DNA of 64,000 nt, from assembly GCF_017357245.1 (NCBI RefSeq), contig NZ_CP071612.1, positions 1,367,001 through 1,431,000 on the forward strand. Reading direction: 5' to 3'. Below are positions 1 to 8,042 of this stretch, piece by piece. The position numbers and the translations under genes were made by a program. Numbering within the stretch: the stretch's first letter is position 1; each line of letters begins with the position of its first letter. The DNA is from Rhizobium bangladeshense (GTDB lineage: Bacteria; Pseudomonadota; Alphaproteobacteria; Rhizobiales; Rhizobiaceae). The notes beneath the pieces are model-generated. The model had not been told where the DNA came from. It searched no databases and saw nothing but the letters and a program-made list of their open reading frames with translations.

Positions 1-45
1 ACCAATCTGCCGGTCGACCAGATCGAGCGGCATCTTGCCGCGTGA
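1..45 (+). CDS. 3' end of an unidentified protein
   Basis: Frame 1 is open from the window edge to a TGA at 43-45, giving a 14-residue tail that ends HLAA. It points toward the leftward LysR gene, so the two would be convergent. The piece is too short to assign a family, and a chance open frame of this length is quite possible. Confidence 0.25.
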   Translation, partial: TNLPVDQIERHLAA

Positions 46-99
46 TGACGACGGAGCACTGAGCTGACGCGGGCCCCGTGGCCTGCGTTTCTTGTTGCT

Positions 100-966
100 T
101 CAGACCGACGGTCTCTCCCCGGCGAACAGATCTTCATGATCGGCAAATAGCGCCGACAGGCGGTCGATGACCGTCCTGACTTCAGGCCTTTGCCGCTCGT
201 CGTCATGCGCGACGATCCACATCTCGTAGGTCAGTTCGTCGATGACAGGCCCGGCGCGCACGAGCCTGCGTTCCTGGTCGCCGATGAAACAGGGCAACAG
301 GCCGCGGCCGGCGCCGCCGCGGATCAAATAAAAGAGCATATGGGGCGTATTCGTCCAGCTGGTGATCCAGTAATCCGGCTGTTCGAAAGTCCATTTGTCA
401 GCCGGCGTGATGGCGGAGTCGGTGCCGAGCGAAATCCAGTTGCAATTGGCCTCGTCATAGCTCGCCGCCTGATAAACGGCATGCGCCACCTTGACTGAGC
501 GGCGGATTGCGACGTTGCCGCTGTCCGGCCGGCTGTGGCGAATGGCGATATGCGCCTCGCGATAGGTGAAATCGACGCTCGCGTCACAGGTCTTGTAACA
601 CATGCGGAAACTGTCCTTCGGGGTCCAGACGCTGGCCAGGTGGTCTGCGATGAAGCGCGACGTCCAGCTGTCGACGACCGTCGAGACGATCGGCAGCGTC
701 AGCACTTCGCCCCGCCAGTCGGAAATTGCCCGTGCCGCATCCTGCATCAGCCGGACGCGATCAAGCAGCTCCTGCCCGTCCTTGGCCAGGAGGTAGCCGG
801 TGGGGCCGCGGGTGAACAGCGAACGGCCGGTCACCCGTTCGAGCGCCAGCATGCGCCGTCCGATCGTCGGGGCGCTGAGCCCCGTACGCGCCGCCGCCGC
901 CGAAAGCCCACCGCCGGTCGCGACATGGAAGAATAGTTGCAGATCGTCCCAGCTCGCGTCTTTCAT
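100..966 (-). CDS. LysR-family transcriptional regulator
   Basis: The protein has 288 residues from the ATG at 964-966, which is preceded by a purine-rich GGAGGAAAGGGGG stretch. An upstream in-frame ATG at 1011 would add 15 residues unlike the family, so I reject it. Residues about 5-65 form the winged helix-turn-helix (LQLFFHVATGGGLSAAAA, then TGLSAPTIGRRM). The rest is a LysR substrate-binding domain, somewhat short and divergent. Family members bind DNA as tetramers and respond to a small ligand, often controlling a neighbouring divergent gene. The ligand and target cannot be read here. No divergent enzyme gene is obvious: the next rightward candidate is a tiny doubtful ORF. Confidence 0.85.
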   Translation of the reverse strand: MKDASWDDLQLFFHVATGGGLSAAAARTGLSAPTIGRRMLALERVTGRSLFTRGPTGYLLAKDGQELLDRVRLMQDAARAISDWRGEVLTLPIVSTVVDSWTSRFIADHLASVWTPKDSFRMCYKTCDASVDFTYREAHIAIRHSRPDSGNVAIRRSVKVAHAVYQAASYDEANCNWISLGTDSAITPADKWTFEQPDYWITSWTNTPHMLFYLIRGGAGRGLLPCFIGDQERRLVRAGPVIDELTYEMWIVAHDDERQRPEVRTVIDRLSALFADHEDLFAGERPSV

Positions 967-1055
967 GGATGAAAACCCCCTTTCCTCCGCGCCTCTACAT
1001 AGCGACGGCATTAAGGCCTAGCTCAAGTACTCCAGCAATAGATGGAGGATAGGCA

Positions 1056-1304
1056 ATGCTTCTCAACTGGGTAGTACTCTACAAGGAAGTCGCGTCCCGC
1101 AATTGGCGGATGCGCCGCGATCCCATGGCCGATCCGCTCGACGGCCCGGAATGGCGCGGACTTCTGTGGATCATTCCGATCATCGCGCATCTTACCTCAG
1201 TAAGAGGCGAGACGAGGAGGCCGCGCCGCGATAGGGCAGCGATTGGAGATGGCCTCAGGTTTCGAAGCTCAGTCTTAGCACGTGGTGCAGGAATTCCGGA
1301 TTGA
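1056..1304 (+). CDS. Possible small protein, unknown
   Basis: This 82-codon frame starts at an ATG preceded by GGAGG at good spacing (gatggaggataggca). The N-terminal half, with MLLNWVVLYKEVASRNW and LLWIIPIIAHL, could be a short amphipathic or membrane segment. The C-terminal third runs into the convergent PilZ-like gene and is arginine-rich, as expected of a shadow frame. I recognise no family. It may be a real small gene with a degraded end, or chance. Confidence 0.22.
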   Translation: MLLNWVVLYKEVASRNWRMRRDPMADPLDGPEWRGLLWIIPIIAHLTSVRGETRRPRRDRAAIGDGLRFRSSVLARGAGIPD

Positions 1305-1587
1305 GCAGCATGTTGAAGCTGATCGTCACCAACTCATCTTCACGCTTGACGACGGTGGCACCGATCTCGTCATGGATGCCGAGTATTTCGAGAAAGAAAT
1401 GGCTCGGCATCTCCAGGCTGGGACTGACTTCGAGCACTGCGCCGGCAAGCGTGATCGTACGGATCAGACAGCGTACCTGGGTACCGGTGCTGAGGTGATG
1501 GCCAACGAAGATGATGTTGCCGGGCCTGTCGAGGTTGAATTCCCTGTAGGCACGTTCCGGCTTGGGGTGTTCTGTATCGAGGTGCAT
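1255..1587 (-). CDS. PilZ-like domain protein
   Basis: The 110-residue protein starts at an ATG (1585-1587). Its length and its pattern of beta strands fit a single-domain PilZ protein, with YREFNLDRPGNIIFVG near the N-terminus followed by CLIRTITLAGAVLEV and FFLEILG. PilZ domains bind cyclic di-GMP through an RxxxR motif and a D/NxSxxG motif. Here the second motif appears as RTITLAGA, which lacks the usual Asp/Asn and Ser, so nucleotide binding is uncertain. The fold assignment is moderately secure; a c-di-GMP role is inference. It is monocistronic, and its start faces the glyoxalase-related gene. Confidence 0.6.
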   Translation of the reverse strand: MHLDTEHPKPERAYREFNLDRPGNIIFVGHHLSTGTQVRCLIRTITLAGAVLEVSPSLEMPSHFFLEILGIHDEIGATVVKREDELVTISFNMLLNPEFLHHVLRLSFET

Positions 1588-1664
1588 CTGAAAGGCCCTT
1601 TTAGCCTCCGCTCATCGTAGGTAGAGAATAACGCAGGAGTGCTGACAATTGCTGAAGATCATCG

Positions 1665-1835
1665 TTAGGATTGCAGGCTTTTGCTGAGATCGGCCGGAAA
1701 ATGCACAGATTTCCGGCAGACTTGCTCCAAATTCGTGCATTCTTCGGGGATTTGCACTGTTCTTGACATGCCGATGGCGATCGCGCATACAAAGCCCCGG
1801 TTCGAGGCACCAGCCGCTCGCGGATGAAGATCCAT
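1665..1835 (-). CDS. Possible small ORF, unknown
   Basis: This 56-codon frame begins at an ATG (1833-1835) preceded by ACGAGGACTTCACC, a usable ribosome binding site. It contains two cysteines (EECTN, VCRKS) and no recognised domain. It lies in the gap of about 350 bp between the PilZ-like and glyoxalase-related genes, which otherwise shows nothing I can name. Treat it as a candidate only. Confidence 0.2.
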   Translation of the reverse strand: MDLHPRAAGASNRGFVCAIAIGMSRTVQIPEECTNLEQVCRKSVHFPADLSKSLQS

Positions 1836-1939
1836 GGTGAAGTCCTCGTGATCATGGTCACGGCCCCTGTGCATGCTGACTGACGGCAATGCGAGCTCCC
1901 ATCTGCAGTCGAAGAGCATGCCTTGCGAAGGCTCACTCC

Positions 1940-2374
1940 ATGACGACCTATCCCGGCATTGAAGAACTGAAGGCCCAGGCCAAGCGCTTGCGCCAGGCGA
2001 TGAACGATCGCGGCACCGCGCTGACCCACAGTGCGGCCTTGGAAATGATTGCCCGCCAGCACGGCGCGCGTGACTGGAACACGCTGGCGGCTCTTGCGGC
2101 AAGACCCAACGCGGCTCCGAAGACGCCGCTCTTCGTCGGCGCCCATATCCGCGGCCGCTATCTCAATCAGCCGTTTGCTGGCGAAATCCTCTCGCTCTCG
2201 GCTCTGCCGGGCGGTCTCCACCGGATCACCATCCACTTTGACGAAGCGGTTGACGTGGTCACCTTCGAGAGCTTTTCAGCCTTTCGTCGGCGCGTGAGTG
2301 CACAGATTGATGCCGACGGCGTCTCCCCAAGGAAGACTTCGAACGGCGTGCCTCATCTGGTGCTCGATCTCTGA
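1940..2374 (+). CDS. Glyoxalase superfamily-related protein
   Basis: The protein has 144 residues from the ATG at 1940; an upstream ATG at 1889 would add a 17-residue basic leader that looks like noncoding sequence. Residues 1-50 (MTTYPGIEELKAQAK, LRQAMNDRG, ARQHGARDWNTLAA) match a small helical module I know from proteins annotated as glyoxalase superfamily or antibiotic-resistance-related. The remainder is a beta-rich domain (LFVGAHIRGRYLNQPFAGEI, RITIHFDEAVDVV, FRRRV). No catalytic metal ligands are evident, so enzymatic activity is not established. The MATE exporter starts 80 bp downstream in the same direction, so the two may be cotranscribed. Confidence 0.6.
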   Translation: MTTYPGIEELKAQAKRLRQAMNDRGTALTHSAALEMIARQHGARDWNTLAALAARPNAAPKTPLFVGAHIRGRYLNQPFAGEILSLSALPGGLHRITIHFDEAVDVVTFESFSAFRRRVSAQIDADGVSPRKTSNGVPHLVLDL

Positions 2375-2453
2375 TTGCTCTTTCATTTGAGGCCCTCCGC
2401 ACAAGCGTGTTCAAGCCGGGTCGGATGTCGCCTGATACCGCACGGATTTCTCC

Positions 2454-3821
2454 ATGACCAATTTTTCTCAAGACAACGCCTTTCTTTCCGGCCCGCTGCC
2501 GGGCGTTTTTCTCAAGACGGCAGCGCCGATCGTCACGATCACCACACTCAACGGCCTGTTTGCCGTTGTCGACGCTTATTTCCTCGGCGCCTATGTCGGC
2601 CCGGATGCGCTGTCTGCCGTCAGCCTTATCTTCCCGGGGTTGATGCTGTTGGTGGCTCTGCAGGCGCTGGTCTCGAACGGCATGGCGAGCGTTCTCGCAC
2701 GCCGGCTGGGCGCCGGCGACCGCCGAGGAGCACGCCTTGTATTCGCAGGCGCCCATACGCTGGCGCTAGCCGTCGTTCTCAGCCTCAACACAGTCTACTG
2801 GACCCTCGGCAGGTCGATCATCAACGCTGGCGCCGTCGGCAATTTCGCGGTGGCAGACGGCGCCATGCTCTTTATGGGGGCGATGATCGCCTCGGCGCCA
2901 GTGAGTTTCTTCTTGTCGCTGCATCTCGATGGGCTGCGCTGCGAAGGCAGGATCGGCTTCATGACGCTGGTGACGCTATCGGCCTCGCTGCTCAACATCC
3001 TCGCAAACTGGCTGTTCATGGCCGTGCTGCATTGGGGCGTGCTGGGCTCGGCCGTCGGCTCCATCGCGTCGCAATTGATCTGTCTTGCGGCCGTTATCGT
3101 CTATCGGTGGCGCCGGCCGGCGACGCTCAGGCCTTCTCCCGCATTCGCCTTTCTGGAATGGCGCGGCATCGTCGCCTTGGGTGCGCCCATGAGCCTCGGC
3201 TTCATCGGCATATCGCTGTCCTCGGCGGCGATTCTGGTCAACGTCTCGCTCTGGAACACGGGTGATCATAGCGCCACCGTCGCCGCCTACGGCATCATCA
3301 CCCGCATCCTGACATTCACCTATCTGCCACTGCTTGGCCTCAGCATCGCCCTGCAGACGATTGCGGGCAACAATCACGGCGCCGGACTCAGGCTGCGCGT
3401 CGGCCACAGTCTGAAGATCGCCATGCTTTCGGCACTCGCCTACTGCAGCCTGGTGGAGATCACCTTGGAGTTGCTGGCCGGTCGCCTCGGCGCCGTTTTC
3501 GTGGGCGATCCAGCCATTGTAGCCGAGGTCGGGCGAATTCTGCCCTGGACGATCGGGGCCTATTTCCTATTTGGGCAAACGCTGATCCTGTCGTCTTATT
3601 TCCAGTCGATCGGCGATGCGCCGCGCGCGGCTATCTTCGGTCTGTCGCGGCCTTATCTTTTCGCCCTGCCGCTGACTTTCCTTATGCCCTTGGTTGTCGG
3701 CGAGCAGGGAATTTGGATGGTGCCGGTCTTCGCCGAGGCATGCATGGGCGTCCTTGCCGTGCTGGTCCTGTCCGAGAACGCCAGGCGCCACGGCTGGCGC
3801 TACGGGCTTCTGCCCGCCTGA
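2454..3821 (+). CDS. MATE-family multidrug/metabolite efflux transporter
   Basis: This is a 455-residue integral inner-membrane protein with about twelve hydrophobic segments in two pseudo-symmetric halves, the normal MATE size. Typical features are LKTAAPIVTITTLNGLFAV in the first helix, FLGAYVGPDALSAVSL, the loop ARRLGAGDRRGAR, and the second-half counterpart LGAPMSLGFIGIS with ALQTIAGNNHGA. MATE proteins export cationic or hydroxylated aromatic compounds in exchange for Na+ or H+. The substrate here is unknown. The start is the ATG at 2454, and only a weak purine stretch precedes it. A strong hairpin follows the stop. Confidence 0.88.
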   Translation: MTNFSQDNAFLSGPLPGVFLKTAAPIVTITTLNGLFAVVDAYFLGAYVGPDALSAVSLIFPGLMLLVALQALVSNGMASVLARRLGAGDRRGARLVFAGAHTLALAVVLSLNTVYWTLGRSIINAGAVGNFAVADGAMLFMGAMIASAPVSFFLSLHLDGLRCEGRIGFMTLVTLSASLLNILANWLFMAVLHWGVLGSAVGSIASQLICLAAVIVYRWRRPATLRPSPAFAFLEWRGIVALGAPMSLGFIGISLSSAAILVNVSLWNTGDHSATVAAYGIITRILTFTYLPLLGLSIALQTIAGNNHGAGLRLRVGHSLKIAMLSALAYCSLVEITLELLAGRLGAVFVGDPAIVAEVGRILPWTIGAYFLFGQTLILSSYFQSIGDAPRAAIFGLSRPYLFALPLTFLMPLVVGEQGIWMVPVFAEACMGVLAVLVLSENARRHGWRYGLLPA

Positions 3822-3828
3822 GATGAGA

Positions 3829-3853
3829 AAGCCGCGCCTCGCCGGCGCGGCTT
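3829..3853. terminator. Hairpin after the MATE gene
   Basis: A perfect 10-bp stem (aagccgcgcc / ggcgcggctt) with a 5-nt loop lies 8 bp after the MATE stop. No long T-tract follows on either strand. It sits between convergent genes and may serve both. Confidence 0.6.
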
Positions 3854-3856
3854 CTG

Positions 3857-3997
3857 TCATCGCCATCTAGTCCCTGCGGCTCTGCGCCGTAGATGTCGTG
3901 GCTTCGGGCTCATTAGCACCCCGACGCTCTTGCCGCCGAGCGTGATGGTGACGATCTCCGCGCTGAGATAGTCGCAGGCGGCGCATGTGGTCTTCAT
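3857..3997 (-). CDS. Small cysteine-containing hypothetical protein
   Basis: This is a 46-residue product from the ATG at 3995-3997, chosen because GGAG lies 8-11 nt upstream. ATGs at 4012 and 4084 are in frame too, the latter overlapping iolB. The sequence begins MKTTCAACDY with a CxxC pair, continues LSAEIVTITLGGKSVGVLM with a strand pattern, and ends in a basic tail. I do not recognise a family. The CxxC could bind a metal. It lies just beyond iolB on the same strand and could be the last cistron of the iol transcript. Confidence 0.35.
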   Translation of the reverse strand: MKTTCAACDYLSAEIVTITLGGKSVGVLMSPKPRHLRRRAAGTRWR

Positions 3998-4065
3998 CTG
4001 GTAACACTCCATCGACGGCCTTGATCGGGACGCCGTCATAACAGCATCGAAGACGGCATTCGCCT

Positions 4066-4863
4066 TTACGCCTTCAGCAGCCATTCGTGCTCAGCGGCAT
4101 TGTGGAATTTCCAGATCCGCTTCGGTCCGGCCATGACATTGAGATAGTAGAGATCGTAGCCATGCGTTGCCGCGCAGGGATGATAACCCTTCGGCACCAG
4201 CGTCACGTCGCCGTCCTCGATCGCCATCGCTTCGTCGAGCGAGCGGTCGTCTGTATAGACGCGCTGGAAACCGAAGCCCTGCGGCGGATTGAGACGATGA
4301 TAGTAGGTCTCTTCCAGCAAGCTTTCGTTCGGCAAGTCGTCCTGGTCGTGCTTGTGCGGCGGATAGGAGGAGGTATGGCCGCCCGGCGTAATCACCTCGA
4401 CGACCAGCAGCGAATGCGCCGAGTTGTCGTCTTCAGGCATGATGTTGTTGACGTAGCGCACATTCGTGCCTTTGCCGCGCGTCAACTGCGGATGGGTGCC
4501 CGGCGGGATCGCCTTCGCCTCATAGGTGCCGCCGCCAGGGGCCGAGCAGACGGCGAGCTCCAGATCGGTCTCCGCCGTTACCGACCACTCCGAGCCCATC
4601 GGGATATAAAGCGCATGCGGAGCCCCGTCGAAGGGATTCATCCGCTCGCCGAGCGTCCCGAAATCCTTTGTACCGGCCGACGCCTTGCCCTTGCCGGTCA
4701 CCCAGACAAGGCAGACTTCCCGATCGTCGGTCTCTCCCGAAACCGTCTCGCCGGGCTTCATCCGGTGCAGATCGAAACCGACATAGGTCCAGCCGGCGCT
4801 TTCAGGGGTGATATGCGTGACGCGGCCATGCGTGCCTGATGGTTTCACCTTGAGGTTTGGCAT
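4066..4863 (-). CDS. iolB: 5-deoxy-glucuronate isomerase IolB
   Basis: The 265-residue protein is a normal IolB length. IolB converts 5-deoxy-glucuronate into 5-dehydro-2-deoxy-D-gluconate in cytoplasmic myo-inositol catabolism. Supporting sequence includes the bicupin pattern WTYVGFDLHRM, HSLLVVEVITPGGHTSSYPPHKHD (the likely metal-binding cupin His cluster), EETYYHRLNPPQGFGFQRVYTDD, and VPKGYHPCAATHGYDLYYLNVMAGP near the C-terminus. The ATG at 4861-4863 has CGAGGAGAAACACCA before it. It is the promoter-distal gene of the leftward iolC-iolD-iolE-iolB set and is separated from iolE by a 195-bp gap holding a repeat element. Confidence 0.95.
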   Translation of the reverse strand: MPNLKVKPSGTHGRVTHITPESAGWTYVGFDLHRMKPGETVSGETDDREVCLVWVTGKGKASAGTKDFGTLGERMNPFDGAPHALYIPMGSEWSVTAETDLELAVCSAPGGGTYEAKAIPPGTHPQLTRGKGTNVRYVNNIMPEDDNSAHSLLVVEVITPGGHTSSYPPHKHDQDDLPNESLLEETYYHRLNPPQGFGFQRVYTDDRSLDEAMAIEDGDVTLVPKGYHPCAATHGYDLYYLNVMAGPKRIWKFHNAAEHEWLLKA

Positions 4864-4892
4864 TGGTGTTTCTCCTCGTATTTATGACTGCG

Positions 4893-4997
4893 GCCCCTCA
4901 TCCGGCTGCCGCCACCTTTTCCCCGAGGGGGTCCGTAGGACGGGTCGAGACACGTGGCTCGACCCCGGTAAGGTGCCCGAAAGGCGGATGAGGGGGC
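4893..4997. repeat. RIME-like rhizobial intergenic palindrome
   Basis: The gap between iolE and iolB contains outer inverted arms gcccctcatccg (4893-4904) and cggatgagggggc (4984-4996), with an inner GC-rich partly palindromic core (ttttccccgaggggg). This matches my memory of Rhizobium-specific intergenic mosaic elements (RIME), which begin CCCTCATCCG. In RNA it would form a long hairpin between iolE and iolB. Confidence 0.65.
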
Positions 4998-5058
4998 GCC
5001 TTGCTCCGGCAGTTCGTTCAGCCTATCCCCGCGGTGTGGGGAGGGGTCTTTCGTTCCG

Positions 5059-5976
5059 TTATCCCTTTGGAAAGCCTTCCGTTTCCACAGTGTAACCAGC
5101 CGCCGTCATGACGCGCATCAGCTCGGCATGGCCGATCTCTGCCATCTTCTGCGGCGGCGCCTTGCGCGGATCCTGTTCGGCCTCGACGACGAACCAGCCT
5201 TCATAGCCGTGGTCGGCGAAGCGCTGGACGATTGCGCCGAAATCAAGCGAGCCGTCGCCCGGCACGGTGAAGGCGCCAAGCGCCACCGCGTCGAGGAAGG
5301 ATTGGCGGCTGCGGTCGAGCCCATCCACCACGGATTGGCGAATGTCCTTGACGTGGACGTGGTTGATGCGGGCGTGGTGATTGTCTATGGCGCGCAGCAC
5401 ATCGCCGCCGGCAAAGGCCAGATGCCCGGCGTCGAGCAGCAGCGGAATACCTTCGCCCGAATTGCGCATGAAGGCGTCAAGTTCCGGTTCGGTTTCGACG
5501 ACGGCCGCCATGTGGTGGTGATAAGAGAGCGGCATGCCCTGCTCGGCGCACCATTCGCCGAATTCGGTAACGCGGCGCGCATAGGCCTTCATCTCGTCTT
5601 CGGAGAGGCGCGGCTTGGTCGCGAGCGGCTTTGTGCGGTCGCCCTGGATGGAGCGGCCGACTTCGCCATAAACGATGCAGGGTGCATTGACCGCTTTGAA
5701 AAGCTCGATCATCGGCGCAATGCGGTCCTTGTTGGCGGCAAGCTCCTCATCGACGAGCGTGCCGGAGAACCAGCCGCCGCACAGCGTGACGTCGGCGGCG
5801 CGCAGGATCGGCAGCATCTCCTCCGGGTTGCTGGGGAAACGGCGGCCTTGCTCCATGCCGGTGAAACCGGCGCTGCGCGATTGCCGCAGGCATTCTTCGA
5901 GGGACACATCGTCGCTGAGCTCAGGAAGGTCGTCGTTCCACCAAGCGATAGGCGACATGCCGAGTTTGGCCTTCAT
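5059..5976 (-). CDS. iolE: Inosose dehydratase IolE
   Basis: The protein has 305 residues from the ATG at 5974-5976, which is preceded by AAGGAGAATATTG; the frame stays open upstream, but that part overlaps iolD. IolE dehydrates 2-keto-myo-inositol (inosose) to a 3D-trihydroxycyclohexane-1,2-dione, using a divalent metal in a xylose-isomerase-like TIM barrel. Visible signatures are MSPIAWWNDDLPELSDDVSL at the start, GFTGMEQGRRFP, LSYHHHMAAVVE, LLLDAGHLAFAGG, INHVHVKDIR and FVVEAEQDP, which carry the Glu/His/Asp ligands expected of the family. It lies 62 bp downstream of iolD on the same strand. Confidence 0.95.
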   Translation of the reverse strand: MKAKLGMSPIAWWNDDLPELSDDVSLEECLRQSRSAGFTGMEQGRRFPSNPEEMLPILRAADVTLCGGWFSGTLVDEELAANKDRIAPMIELFKAVNAPCIVYGEVGRSIQGDRTKPLATKPRLSEDEMKAYARRVTEFGEWCAEQGMPLSYHHHMAAVVETEPELDAFMRNSGEGIPLLLDAGHLAFAGGDVLRAIDNHHARINHVHVKDIRQSVVDGLDRSRQSFLDAVALGAFTVPGDGSLDFGAIVQRFADHGYEGWFVVEAEQDPRKAPPQKMAEIGHAELMRVMTAAGYTVETEGFPKG

Positions 5977-6001
5977 CAATATTCTCCTTAAAGACACGGC
6001 G

Positions 6002-6021
6002 GAGGAGCGGACCCGCTCCTC
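6002..6021. other. Small hairpin in the iolD-iolE gap
   Basis: An 8-bp perfect stem (gaggagcg / cgctcctc) with a 4-nt loop lies in the 62-bp intercistronic gap. It could affect mRNA processing or stability, but no function is shown. Confidence 0.35.
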
Positions 6022-6038
6022 GAGAAAAATGGCGGTGT

Positions 6039-7889
6039 TCAGCCGATGCGCTGGGAGGCACGGGCTTCGACATAACCCTTGCGCGCCTTGTTGACCTCTT
6101 CGCGCGGGCTGACTTCCGGTACCGCGACGTCCCACCAATGGCCGCCGGCCTCAGTGGTGATCAAGGGATCGGTGTCGATGACGAAGACGGATGTACGATC
6201 ATTCTTCTTCGAATCGACGATCGCCTGCTCAAGTTCCGCGATGGAGCTGACCTTGACGGCGATGGCGCCCATGCTTTCGGCATGCGCGCGGAAATCGATC
6301 TCCGGCATCACCTCGTAATAGGAGTCCTTGAGCAGATTATTGAAGTTGGCCCCGCCGGTTCCCATCTGCAGCCGGTTAATGCAGCCATAGCCGCGATTGT
6401 CGAGTACGACGATGTTGAGCTTGAGGCCGAGCATGACCGAAGTGGCGAGCTCGGAATTCATCATCATGTAGGAACCGTCGCCGACCATGACGACGACGTC
6501 CCGCTCAGGACGCGCCATCTTTGCGCCGAGCCCGCCGGCGATTTCGTAGCCCATGCAGGAAAAGCCGTATTCCATGTGATAGCTGCCAGGCGTCGTTGCG
6601 GGCCAGAGCTTGTGCAGTTCACCGGGCAGACCGCCTGCAGCGCACAACAGCGTTGTGTTCTCGCCGCCGATCGTGCGCGCCACCGCGCCGATCACCTGCG
6701 CATCGGAGGGCAGAGCGGCATTGGTCGTCGCCATTGCCTTAGCCGCAGCCTCCGTCCACACCCTCTTCTCGGCCGCCGCCTTCTCGGCAAGCGCTGCCGG
6801 CGCCTTCCATCCAGAAAGCCCTGCGGAAAGCGCCTTCAGCCCTTCGCGGGCGTCGGCGACGACCGGATGGCTGTCGTGTTTCACCGCATCATAGGCGGCG
6901 ATATTGAGCCCGATCTTCTTCAGGCTGTCGTTCTTGAACAGCGCCCAAGAGCCGGTGGTGAAATCCTGGCAGCGCGTACCGACGGCGATGACGAGATCCG
7001 TCTCCTCGGCGATCGCATTCGCCGCCGATGTGCCGGTGACGCCGACCGAACCGAGAGCCAGCGGATGGGTTTCGTTGATCGACGACTTGCCGGCCTGAGT
7101 GACGACGACCGGAATGGCGTGGGCCTCGGCAAAGGCCGCGAGTTCCCTTGTTGCCTGCGAATAAAGCACGCCGCCGCCGGCAACGATCACCGGCTTCTCA
7201 GATGCCTTGATCAGCGCGATGGCATTCGCCAGCTCGTCGGCATCCGGCTGCGGACGACGGGTCGCCCAGATCTTTTCCTCGAACAGGCTTTCTGGATAAT
7301 CGAATGCTTCGGCCTGAACGTCTTGGCAGAGCGACAATGTCACCGGGCCGCAATCCAGCGGATCGGTCAGCACCTGCATGGCGCGCTTCAGCGCCGTGAT
7401 GATCTGCTCCGGCCGAGTGATCCGGTCGAAATAGCGCGAAACCGGTCGGAAGGCATCGTTGGCGGACACCGTGCCGTCGCCGAAATCCTCGATCTGCTGC
7501 AGCACCGGATCCGGCGCGCGGTTGGCGAAGACGTCGCCGGGCAGGAAGAGTACGGGAATGCGGTTGACATGCGCGACACCCGCGGCCGTCACCATATTCA
7601 GCGCGCCGGGGCCGATCGAAGTCGTGCAGGCCATGAAGCGCGTGCGGAAATTTGCCTTAGCATAGGCGATCGCGGCATGCGCCATACCCTGTTCGTTATG
7701 AGCGCGATAGGTCGTCAATTCGCCACGCACCTGATAGAGCGCTTCGCCGATCCCGGCGACGTTGCCGTGGCCGAAGATCGCCCAGACCCCGCCGAAGATC
7801 GGCACCATTTTGCCGTCGACAACTGTCATCTGCTTTTTGAGGAAATGCGCGACGGCCTGCGCCATCGTCAACCGTATCGTCTTGCCCAT
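6039..7889 (-). CDS. iolD: 3D-(3,5/4)-trihydroxycyclohexane-1,2-dione acylhydrolase IolD
   Basis: The protein has 616 residues from the ATG at 7887-7889. IolD is a thiamine-diphosphate enzyme that hydrolytically opens the six-membered ring of the dione, giving 5-deoxy-glucuronate. The ThDP-activating glutamate is E66 in YRAHNEQGMAH. The ThDP/Mg motif runs from GDGSYMMMNSE (about 470) to VVLDNRGYGC (about 497). A central Rossmann-like domain is visible around VIVAGGGVLYSQA and DLVIAVGTRCQD. Size and domain order (PYR, central, PP) are those of the family. It is cotranscribed with iolC, though a 153-bp gap containing a large palindrome lies between them. Confidence 0.95.
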   Translation of the reverse strand: MGKTIRLTMAQAVAHFLKKQMTVVDGKMVPIFGGVWAIFGHGNVAGIGEALYQVRGELTTYRAHNEQGMAHAAIAYAKANFRTRFMACTTSIGPGALNMVTAAGVAHVNRIPVLFLPGDVFANRAPDPVLQQIEDFGDGTVSANDAFRPVSRYFDRITRPEQIITALKRAMQVLTDPLDCGPVTLSLCQDVQAEAFDYPESLFEEKIWATRRPQPDADELANAIALIKASEKPVIVAGGGVLYSQATRELAAFAEAHAIPVVVTQAGKSSINETHPLALGSVGVTGTSAANAIAEETDLVIAVGTRCQDFTTGSWALFKNDSLKKIGLNIAAYDAVKHDSHPVVADAREGLKALSAGLSGWKAPAALAEKAAAEKRVWTEAAAKAMATTNAALPSDAQVIGAVARTIGGENTTLLCAAGGLPGELHKLWPATTPGSYHMEYGFSCMGYEIAGGLGAKMARPERDVVVMVGDGSYMMMNSELATSVMLGLKLNIVVLDNRGYGCINRLQMGTGGANFNNLLKDSYYEVMPEIDFRAHAESMGAIAVKVSSIAELEQAIVDSKKNDRTSVFVIDTDPLITTEAGGHWWDVAVPEVSPREEVNKARKGYVEARASQRIG

Positions 7890-7923
7890 CGGGGTCTCCC
7901 GCAATTCTTTCTCTTGACGTTTT

Positions 7924-8028
7924 CCCCTCCCCAACCTCTCCCCACAAGGGGGAGGGCCAACCTGCCGTGCCGTTCCACGCCTGGTGCAGCGATGTGCCTC
8001 CCCCTTGTGGGGAGGGTTGGGGAGGGGT
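7924..8028. repeat. Long inverted repeat between iolC and iolD
   Basis: The left arm (7924-7955, cccctccccaacctctcccc and onward to agggggagg) and right arm (about 7998-8027) are reverse complements over about 31 bp with a single-base indel, around a spacer of about 42 bp. The C-rich arms resemble short palindromic repeats scattered in rhizobial genomes. It would fold into a very stable intercistronic hairpin. Confidence 0.7.
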
Positions 8029-8042
8029 TTGAATTCTATATC

